A DNA stretch of 14,467 nucleotides from assembly GCA_015492395.1 (NCBI GenBank), contig WGFD01000116.1, forward strand, positions 1-14,467, written 5' to 3'. The notes beneath the pieces are model-generated. The model did not search any database. It was not told the DNA's origin and saw nothing but the letters and a program-made list of their open reading frames with translations. A program made the translations under genes and the position numbers. This DNA is from Deltaproteobacteria bacterium. Its GTDB lineage: Bacteria; Desulfobacterota; GWC2-55-46; S146-70. How positions within the stretch are numbered: the stretch's first letter is position 1; each line of letters begins with the position of its first letter. This document shows positions 7,375 through 14,467 of the stretch, one piece after another.

Positions 7375-10086
7375 TCACCCTACAAACCTGCATTTACTTG
7401 CAGGGGTCCTTGTATCCATATTCCTGCCGCGGTTTACGTGATCGTCTATTTCAGCCGCGCAGCCAATCATTCTGCCAAAGAGGAAGGTCGTAAAACCGGC
7501 GGACTCGACCTGTTCCTCGCTGATCTCACCGGAGACAAATGGCTGCCATACCATCTTCAGGAGTATCACTGCTATGACGGCATCGATATTCACGCAATAG
7601 ACCTCTCTGCTGACCTTGGCATCGAAGAGCGCCTGCACCAGATTGTGATAAAAGTCGAGGAATATATTATATATCTTCTTTTCATCGAAGAGCGCACTTA
7701 CAAACCTCTCTCTGGGATCGTAGTTTACCGGCCTGCCCTTGAAGACCGGGTGGTTAACGCATGGAATCTTCTTGTACTCTATGTTTCCGGCGGCCTTTTC
7801 CTTTGCCTTGTATCCTGCATACCACTTTGCATAGTCGCTTGCTATGGCTTTGAGGTCTATACCATGCCTCCTCTTCGACGGATCATCCAACCCAGTACCC
7901 CGGAAGCGGTCTATGAGAAATGCTACCGCTTCGTACCCGTTCCCGCCATGGGCGAAACCGGTATGGGTAAGAAAGCCAACGAAGGCCTTATTTATCTGAA
8001 CCCTCTCCGGCTCCTGAGGACCATCCGCACTTACTGCCCCCTTAGAACCCTGAGCAGAGATAGTCCCAGGGCCGTTGGATATGATCAATCCCAGCAACAT
8101 GGAGAACTCAAAGAGCTCCGCTTTGGCCGGCCTGCGACCCAGGAGGGCCAGGAATGCCGTCTCTGTGAAGCTGCAGGTGGTCATGAGTTCATCCATATCT
8201 ATCCCCATGAAACTACCCTTCTTATGCCATGAAGACTTCACGCTAGAACCTACAAAAGCGGAGAATATTCTGGAATACCATGGCAGATTGACAATGGTAT
8301 ACTTGGATATCTTTCTCTTCATAAGGGCATCCCAACCGAGAGTCATCCATACCGCCGCCAGAAGCGCGTCGGAAGATGGTTTGCCGTCCGCTGCATCCTT
8401 GCAGAAGTTTATAAAGACAGACTTTTTGCCTGCCTTGTCAAGGGCCTCACCCATCTTCGACGCCAAGCCGTCTCCTCTGGACACCTTAAGTTTTGCCTTC
8501 TGCTTAGGAGTGAGATCGTTCAGTATAGCACTGTATTTAAACCTGGCCGTCGCATCCCGCAAACCGGAATGCATGAATAGTCCAAGGAGAAGCTCGGCCA
8601 CCCCTATAGCACCCTCCGCTCTCTTCCTTCCCATTATAGATATGGAGGAAGAGAGGACTGTATTCGGCGAGTTGCCGGCGTCCCGCGCCGCGTCCGCCGC
8701 CAGAAGGGCGGGGTCGTCGAGCATATTGACATATGCGTTGAAGGCCACATTCGCAATGGCCCTGCCGTACTTGTCAGGGTAGTCCTTAATGATGGAAAAT
8801 ATCAGATTCTCCTCCAAGGACCTCCTTGATGCATCGAGGATAGAGACGTTATGGACCTTTGTCACTTGTGTGGTAGGATCCATCATCGATGCGCCGCTTG
8901 CATCCTTCATTGGTTGCCTCGGGAACTGGGCACCAATCTGCATATTAATAGCCTTAATCTGCTCATTATAAGGAGAAATCGCCTCCACTACAGGTATGTC
9001 AAGTTCTTTGGGAAGTTTAAGCCCCTGGTTGTTACCAAACCAGCACTTGAGGGAGAGGTCGCCCTTGGACTCGAAGTCGGGTTTCATCCCGTTAAGCTCC
9101 ATAACCCTGGTGAGGGCATCCGGTATATGCGCTATGTTGGTTACAACGGCACCCTTCTTAGAGAATACAGGCTTCTCAGGGGTGTATATACCCTTGACTC
9201 CGAAGTAATCCATGAACCATCTTTCCTTGGCCGCGGCATCATCTCCCGCTCCGGCCAATGAACCGGCGTGCCCGCATGCCTTCGTAAGTTTAGCCTTCCA
9301 ACGCCCCACGACGCAGGCAATAGTAGGTTTGTTTATCTCCAGCCCGGCTTCGTAGTACCCGCCAGGTTCGACATATATGACGGCGCCCTTGCTTCTGTCA
9401 TCGTTATCCAGTGCGTTGAAGAACTCCCTGGGCGCAAAGTGGATATATACGTCCTTCCCACTGGAGATGGATGTGGTCGTACCCCACCCCTTTGTCAAAA
9501 GGTAGACTGCTATAGTCGTCGTAAAGTTTCCGGAGTTGGAGTATATAGCCACCGACCCCTTCACCAGCGATTCATCCGGTCTGCTTCCACCGAGGGCGCC
9601 GCCGACCCTGACTTGGTTCCAGGCATCTGCGACACCGAGACAATTACCACCGAAGAGATCCACACCGTTGGTCTGGCATATGGCTCTTACTGTCCTGGCA
9701 TCCTTTACGGACACCTTCTCAGTTATGACTATAATCTTTTCCAGGTCCGGATTATTTTTTACAACCTCGGCAACACCATCCTTTACGCCTGCAGGCGGCA
9801 GATATATAACCGCCGTATTGAACCGGTGCCCTGCCCGAATCCCTTCCTTAACGGAGTTATACACCGGTATCGGGCCTAGTTTGGTCGGCAACACATGTCC
9901 TGACCGCCCCGGGCTCGTGCCGAACACCACATTGCCGCCTGAATATTCGTGGCTCACCGGAGTAACGCTCCTGCTTTCGCTTCCGAGGATATTCAAAACG
10001 ACGACCCGGTCCTCCCTGGTGGCGACCTGTGAGAGGGTCCTTATCCCTACGTAGTATGGAAATTTCTCGACACCTTTTTTATGCAT
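7375..10086 (-). CDS. aclA: ATP-citrate lyase alpha-type subunit (CoA-ligase plus citrate-synthase-like domains), enlarged
   Basis: A 903-residue protein; the usual bacterial AclA is about 610. Residues 1-330 are the succinyl-CoA-synthetase-alpha-like part, with FGTSPG (55-60), SNSGNFTTT (183-191), and the phosphohistidine loop CGHAGSLAGAGDD with His273. Residues about 625-903 are the citrate-synthase-like lyase part: NGPGTISAQGSKG (671-683), HTGFAHGGNGYEAV (708-721), VNHPVFKGR (777-785), VNIDAV (832-837) and LFGRMIG (869-875). These align with human ACLY segments around His900, His975 (here His779) and Asp1026 (here Asp835), but the first His position reads Asn671. Residues about 350-620 are extra, helical, and look like a second degenerate citrate-synthase module. 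With AclB it would cleave citrate with ATP and CoA to acetyl-CoA and oxaloacetate. AGGAG lies seven bases before the ATG. Citryl-CoA synthetase is the main alternative. Confidence 0.87.
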   Translation of the reverse strand: MHKKGVEKFPYYVGIRTLSQVATREDRVVVLNILGSESRSVTPVSHEYSGGNVVFGTSPGRSGHVLPTKLGPIPVYNSVKEGIRAGHRFNTAVIYLPPAGVKDGVAEVVKNNPDLEKIIVITEKVSVKDARTVRAICQTNGVDLFGGNCLGVADAWNQVRVGGALGGSRPDESLVKGSVAIYSNSGNFTTTIAVYLLTKGWGTTTSISSGKDVYIHFAPREFFNALDNDDRSKGAVIYVEPGGYYEAGLEINKPTIACVVGRWKAKLTKACGHAGSLAGAGDDAAAKERWFMDYFGVKGIYTPEKPVFSKKGAVVTNIAHIPDALTRVMELNGMKPDFESKGDLSLKCWFGNNQGLKLPKELDIPVVEAISPYNEQIKAINMQIGAQFPRQPMKDASGASMMDPTTQVTKVHNVSILDASRRSLEENLIFSIIKDYPDKYGRAIANVAFNAYVNMLDDPALLAADAARDAGNSPNTVLSSSISIMGRKRAEGAIGVAELLLGLFMHSGLRDATARFKYSAILNDLTPKQKAKLKVSRGDGLASKMGEALDKAGKKSVFINFCKDAADGKPSSDALLAAVWMTLGWDALMKRKISKYTIVNLPWYSRIFSAFVGSSVKSSWHKKGSFMGIDMDELMTTCSFTETAFLALLGRRPAKAELFEFSMLLGLIISNGPGTISAQGSKGAVSADGPQEPERVQINKAFVGFLTHTGFAHGGNGYEAVAFLIDRFRGTGLDDPSKRRHGIDLKAIASDYAKWYAGYKAKEKAAGNIEYKKIPCVNHPVFKGRPVNYDPRERFVSALFDEKKIYNIFLDFYHNLVQALFDAKVSREVYCVNIDAVIAVILLKMVWQPFVSGEISEEQVESAGFTTFLFGRMIGCAAEIDDHVNRGRNMDTRTPASKCRFVG

Positions 10087-10098
10087 CTTTCCTCTCCT

Positions 10099-10116
10099 AA
10101 GCGCAGTATAGCGCTT
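10099..10116 (-). promoter_or_regulatory. Hairpin between aclB and aclA, abutting the aclA ribosome site
   Basis: AAGCGC and GCGCTT form a perfect 6-bp stem with a TATACT-type six-base loop in the 71-bp gap between the two acl genes. The aclA AGGAG (10098-10094) begins right after the stem. There is no U-run, so it is not a terminator. It may protect a processed end or tune aclA translation relative to aclB. Confidence 0.4.
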
Positions 10117-10157
10117 TAATGAAGTCCACTATCTTTTTCATCCGTCATCTATCCCTG

Positions 10158-11426
10158 TTATATTCCCAATTTGGCCTTTATCGCCTTCCTGCCTTCCCTT
10201 CTCATCCAACTATCGGCCTTGAGCGCATAGTTGACCACCTCGGACATGGCGCTGTCATGGCCGAAGAACATGTACGGCAACCCCAGGGCCTCAACGGTAT
10301 CCCTCATATAGGCCATCCCCCTGACCAGATTGGGGCCACCCCTCCCCACAACCACAAAAAGCGGTACGGGGCCATGGAGCTGGAAATATCCCCTTAAGGC
10401 GTCTGCTATGGCCCTGAATGTCTCGTATATGTCGGTATTGTTGGCCTTCCCGCCTATTACGAACAACACATTGGACTGTTCGAGCCAGTACTTGAAGACT
10501 ATTTGCGAGATCTGGAACATCTTCTCGTATGGCGGATTGCCGCCGAAATCCGAGGATATCGTAGCCCTCTCTCCCAACAGTTCAGTTACAAGCGCGTTTG
10601 CGCCTCCTCCAAAGGTCGGAGCGGTTATGGTCCCGCCTTCATTGATAACGAACACATCACTCTGGCCCTGGTAGGTCCTGAGTTCATTTATCTCCTGTTC
10701 GAACTCAGAGTAGTCGGAAGCAAAGAGGTGGGCCGGCAGATCCAGCCTCTTCCAAGAGGGGTCGTCGATATCAAAGGAGCCTTTAAAGTCACATGCCACC
10801 GGCACGAGTCTGCCTTTGGAACCTGGCATCATCCGTACGGGATTAAGCTCCAGCACGTTCATACCGTAATGGTTGTAGAGGGTCCAGAGCTTCGGAAGGT
10901 TCTGGACAAGGGGGCTGATAATCTCTTTCGGCGCTTTAAGATCTTCCAAGGCATTGGAAACATGGTACGACTTAAGACCGGTAAGAGGGTCGAAGGGGAC
11001 CTCCCCTATCTTGTCCTTTGGAAGCTCCTCTATGTCGACACCGCCATGGTGAGTAATGGTCATGACAGGCGCACGGTACACCGTGCTTTCAGTTATAGAG
11101 AAATAGACCTCATGTTCCGCCGGAACGCCACCCTCAAAGGTGACACCGTCCGACTTGGCAACCTTACCACCAAAGGCATGCTCCACAAAGTACAACCTCT
11201 CCTTCTCCTTCAAGGCCGTGGCTATATCGGAGGCCTTACCTATCAAGCCGGACTTACCTTTTTTCCCCACCCCCCCTTTAAATATGGGTTTGATGAAGAT
11301 TAGTCCCTTCCTCTTGATGAGATCCTTTATTGCATCTACGCTTGCCTCTGGGCCGAGCACTTCCGCTACTGGAAATTCGACCTTTCGAAGTAGCCTCGCC
11401 CCCCACTGTAGTCCGGTCAGCTGCAT
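10158..11426 (-). CDS. aclB: ATP-citrate lyase beta-type subunit (ATP-grasp, citrate-binding)
   Basis: A 422-residue protein of normal AclB length, homologous to the N-terminal half of eukaryotic ACLY and to succinyl-CoA synthetase beta. The ATP-grasp part shows GKKGKSGLIG (54-63), HHGGVDIEE (126-134) and the Mg-binding LELNP (192-196). The C-terminal part carries citrate-specific signatures rather than succinate ones: GGKANNTDI (325-333) matches ACLY GGSIANFTNV, and GRGGPN (361-366) matches ACLY RRGGPN, whose Arg binds citrate. That argues for a citrate-activating enzyme. It phosphorylates and activates citrate together with AclA, encoded 71 bp downstream, in the reductive TCA cycle. The start is ATG at 11426, with GGAGG six bases upstream and a TATAAT box about 30 bases away. 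The gene is transcribed divergently from mreB. Confidence 0.93.
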   Translation of the reverse strand: MQLTGLQWGARLLRKVEFPVAEVLGPEASVDAIKDLIKRKGLIFIKPIFKGGVGKKGKSGLIGKASDIATALKEKERLYFVEHAFGGKVAKSDGVTFEGGVPAEHEVYFSITESTVYRAPVMTITHHGGVDIEELPKDKIGEVPFDPLTGLKSYHVSNALEDLKAPKEIISPLVQNLPKLWTLYNHYGMNVLELNPVRMMPGSKGRLVPVACDFKGSFDIDDPSWKRLDLPAHLFASDYSEFEQEINELRTYQGQSDVFVINEGGTITAPTFGGGANALVTELLGERATISSDFGGNPPYEKMFQISQIVFKYWLEQSNVLFVIGGKANNTDIYETFRAIADALRGYFQLHGPVPLFVVVGRGGPNLVRGMAYMRDTVEALGLPYMFFGHDSAMSEVVNYALKADSWMRREGRKAIKAKLGI

Positions 11427-11456
11427 AATTACCCTCCGTAATATTTAATACCCCGG

Positions 11457-11462
11457 ATTATA
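11457..11462 (-). promoter_or_regulatory. -10 box of the aclBA operon promoter
   Basis: A perfect TATAAT on the minus strand lies 30 bases before the aclB ATG, giving a leader of roughly 24 bases that contains the GGAGG ribosome site. No good -35 is present at 16-18 bases (GATTTA or ATTTAA), so an activator may be needed, or the promoter depends mainly on the -10. Confidence 0.45.
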
Positions 11463-11496
11463 TGAACTTGCCTGCCAATTAAATCGCAGCTCCCCG

Positions 11497-11507
11497 CAGC
11501 AAGCTGC
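11497..11507. repeat. Short shared palindromic element, copy 2
   Basis: CAGCAAGCTGC, extended on its left to GCAGCAAGCTGC (a GCAGC-AA-GCTGC hairpin), is identical in 11 bases to 7242-7252. CCCC before it and CCGC after it hint at a longer, now imperfect, inverted repeat. Confidence 0.3.
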
Positions 11508-11714
11508 CGCAAATCTTTCGTGTTGCCGTTCCAACCAACCATAAAAGTCTCCGTTATAAAGAGTTAAGCAGGACACCCACCATATAGTCTCCAAAGCGGG
11601 TACCTTCTTTAGCAAATCCCCACTATTTTGTCAAGACATTTCAGCCGTTTTAGCACACTTAACACAAGATTGGCGGATCTTTTGCTTTTTCTTGCTTTAT
11701 TAAGTATTTTCCCC

Positions 11715-12820
<1,106 letters not shown>

Positions 12821-12824
12821 TCTG

Positions 12825-13646
12825 ATGCTGTCCCTGCTCAAGAAACACCAGCTAGTCATAACATCTTTCATACTCTGCCTTATATCGCTGCAACTGGTCT
12901 TCCTTGATATACGCGGAACCGGTGGACCGGTGATTGTAGGACGTGTAGTTTCCATAGTATCAATCCCCATACAATCCGTCACAACAGGCATATCGGGAGC
13001 CATCAAGTCACTGTGGGACGACTACATCTACCTTATAAACCTCAAGGAGGAAAACAAACTCCTGAAAAATGATATCGATATCCTAAAAGAAGAGAATAAC
13101 AGACTACGGGAAGCGGCATTGGCATCATCAAGGTTGATGGAACTGCTGGACCTGAAAAACGAGGCGCTATTTCCCACGGCTGCGGCCAGGGTTACAGGGG
13201 TAAACACAGCCGGCTGGACTAAAACGATAACGCTTAACAAGGGCTACAGAAAAGGGCTGGACAGGAATATGGCTGTGATAGGACCTCAGGGTATAATAGG
13301 AAGGATCGAAGATGTCAAACCCAATTCATCGGAGGTCCTGCTCATTACCGACCCGAGGTTCCGCATAGATGTCGTGGTGCAGCGAACCAGATTGAAGGGC
13401 ATAGTCGAAGGGAGCGGAAACGATGAACTAAACCTTAAGTACATAAGACAACTTGATGACATACAGGCAGGGGACACGCTGGTTTCAGGGGGGCTGGGAG
13501 GTATATTCCCCAAGGGAATCATAGTAGGCACGGTTAAAGAAGCGACCGGCAAAGAGGACAAGTTTTTCAAGACCATAAAAGTCATCCCCAGCGCAGACCT
13601 TACCAAAATTGAAGAAGTATTAGTCGTAATAAACAAGGTCCAATGA
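12825..13646 (+). CDS. mreC: Rod-shape-determining protein MreC
   Basis: A 273-residue bitopic protein. A cytoplasmic KKH stretch is followed by a transmembrane helix (about residues 10-28, VITSFILCLISLQLVFL) and then by a periplasmic coiled coil (about 70-110) in which KEENKLL, DILKEENNRL and MELLDLK show heptads. The C-terminal part is the two-barrel MreC domain, with RVTGVNTAGWTKTITLNKG, GLDRNMAVIGPQGIIGRI, VLLITDPRFRIDV and SGGLGGIFPKGIIVGTV. MreC binds PBP2 and activates the elongasome. The ATG is four bases after the mreB stop; the nearest good ribosome site (AGGAGG at 12798-12803) is 21 bases off, so translational coupling with mreB is likely. Confidence 0.97.
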   Translation: MLSLLKKHQLVITSFILCLISLQLVFLDIRGTGGPVIVGRVVSIVSIPIQSVTTGISGAIKSLWDDYIYLINLKEENKLLKNDIDILKEENNRLREAALASSRLMELLDLKNEALFPTAAARVTGVNTAGWTKTITLNKGYRKGLDRNMAVIGPQGIIGRIEDVKPNSSEVLLITDPRFRIDVVVQRTRLKGIVEGSGNDELNLKYIRQLDDIQAGDTLVSGGLGGIFPKGIIVGTVKEATGKEDKFFKTIKVIPSADLTKIEEVLVVINKVQ

Positions 13647-13681
13647 GCACTCACCGGGAGTAGCTTGCCAAGTATCTGAAG

Positions 13682-14170
13682 ATGAAAGACCTTTTGCTCT
13701 ACCCTTTATTCGTAATCTTGTACCTGTCTATAAGGAGTACGCTCCTGGTGGCCATACCTTCCCCTGACCTCTCCCTTGTAATCGTCGTCTACATCGCGCT
13801 GGTGAAACCTTCGGTCAAGGGCCTGATCACCAGTTTCGCCATAGGTTATCTGAACGACGTATTCTCTGGAGGTGTTATTGGAATAACCTCATTTTCACTG
13901 GTAATAGTGTTTATTGCAAGCCACTTCCTGTCCAGATGGATAAACCTTCATGATACCCTAACCAAATCGATAGTGATCGCCATATTGACACTGGCAAAAG
14001 GCGTCATAGTCTACCTGCTTCTGTGGTTCATAAACAATGACATCTCGTCAATAACACTTGTCATCCCTATAGCAGTAGTTACAGGACTGCTTGCCGTACC
14101 AATAACAAATCTCCTAAACAAAATGGACAGAATAATGGTCCCCAAGAATAAGGATATCGCCGCGGTATGA
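13682..14170 (+). CDS. mreD: Rod-shape-determining membrane protein MreD
   Basis: A 162-residue, very hydrophobic protein with about five predicted transmembrane helices: residues near 5-23, 30-42, 47-62, 66-86 and 98-117, with a last one near 120-145. It includes the MreD-typical segments PSPDLSLVIVVYIAL and KGLITSFAIGYLNDVFSGG. MreD works with MreC in the inner membrane. Its position after mreC and ahead of mrdA is diagnostic, since its sequence diverges quickly. A 35-bp gap follows mreC. The ATG has only GAAG directly before it, so initiation is weak or the nearby in-frame CTG (13676) is used. The stop overlaps the next start as ATGA. Confidence 0.94.
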   Translation: MKDLLLYPLFVILYLSIRSTLLVAIPSPDLSLVIVVYIALVKPSVKGLITSFAIGYLNDVFSGGVIGITSFSLVIVFIASHFLSRWINLHDTLTKSIVIAILTLAKGVIVYLLLWFINNDISSITLVIPIAVVTGLLAVPITNLLNKMDRIMVPKNKDIAAV

Positions 14171-14467
14171 GCCAGTATGTCGACCAAAAAGATACCAAAC
14201 ATCTAAAGGTGCGGATCACCTTCCTGCTGGGCATCGTATCATTCGTCTTCCTTATAATAATTATCAGGTTATGGTACCTTCAGTTAATAAAAGACAACTA
14301 CTATAAAAGACTAGCTGAAAACAACCGCATAAGACTGGCGAAGATATCCGCGCCAAGGGGAATAGTCTTCGATGCCGACAATAACAGACTTATAGAAAAT
14401 CGTCCCGGCTTTGACATCATCCTGGTGAGGGAAGATATAAAGGACTGGGCGCGGCTTAAGAAAGTAC
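14167..14467 (+). CDS. mrdA: Penicillin-binding protein 2 (elongasome transpeptidase), N-terminal part (cut by window edge)
   Basis: The first 100 codons are present. The protein begins MSQYVDQKDTKHLKVRI and is followed by one transmembrane helix (FLLGIVSFVFLIIIIRLWYL). The class B PBP pedestal then starts with QLIKDNYYKRLAENNRIRL, APRGIVFDADNNRLIENRP and FDIILVRED. The LAENNRIR and APRGIVFD motifs are characteristic of PBP2, which crosslinks lateral-wall peptidoglycan with RodA. The ATG overlaps the mreD stop (ATGA), so the two are coupled. The catalytic SxxK, SxN and KTG motifs lie beyond the window. Confidence 0.96.
   Translation, partial: MSQYVDQKDTKHLKVRITFLLGIVSFVFLIIIIRLWYLQLIKDNYYKRLAENNRIRLAKISAPRGIVFDADNNRLIENRPGFDIILVREDIKDWARLKKV

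Noticed and set aside
7438..8232. 264-residue open frame on the plus strand within aclA
   Set aside because: It lies entirely antisense to the well-supported aclA frame, has no recognisable domain, and its composition is what an antisense reading of that gene would give. The same holds for 8075-8782, 9268-9879 and 10503-11303.
11465..11481. Sigma-54-like TTGGCA element upstream of aclB
   Set aside because: The -24 half fits, but the required GC at -12 is absent (TTCA instead of TTGC), while a TATAAT box lies right there.

Overview
The window is about 14.5 kb of tightly packed bacterial chromosome. It has two divergently oriented blocks that meet at the intergenic region around 11427-11788. 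Codon use leans on AUA (Ile) and AGG/AGA (Arg). The pyr gene order, the MreBCD-PBP2 cluster, the TatD/radical-SAM fusion and an ATP-citrate-lyase-type gene pair together suggest a Gram-negative anaerobe or microaerophile of the Nitrospirota/Desulfobacterota kind, probably autotrophic through the reductive TCA cycle. The lineage is inference from gene content only.

Minus-strand block (11426 down to 1). First come aclB (citrate-binding/ATP-grasp subunit) and aclA, an unusually long 903-residue partner. Its CoA-ligase domain and citrate-synthase-like domain are separated by about 270 extra residues. A palindrome-rich stretch of about 450 bp without a gene follows. Next are a fused TatD hydrolase/radical SAM enzyme and a small membrane-anchored protein. 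The de novo pyrimidine operon comes last: pyrR, pyrB, pyrC, carA, an unrecognised 226-residue gene, and the start of carB, which is cut by the window edge. A PyrR RNA-binding loop and an intrinsic terminator lie between the small membrane protein and pyrR. UMP-dependent transcription attenuation by the operon's own first product is therefore the likely control.

Plus-strand block (11789 to the end): mreB, mreC, mreD and the 5' end of mrdA (PBP2), the standard rod-shape elongasome cluster.

How the genes work together: AclBA would split citrate into acetyl-CoA and oxaloacetate, the committed step of the reductive TCA cycle. PyrB, PyrC, CarA and CarB make carbamoyl phosphate, carbamoyl-aspartate and dihydroorotate; pyrD, pyrE and pyrF are not in the window. 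MreBCD and PBP2 direct lateral-wall synthesis.

The least ordinary item is the enlarged AclA. It appears to carry a second, degenerate citrate-synthase-like module, and Asn sits where the first catalytic His of the lyase centre is expected. Next in interest are the PyrR attenuator placed immediately behind an upstream stop codon and the unrecognised gene inserted between carA and carB.
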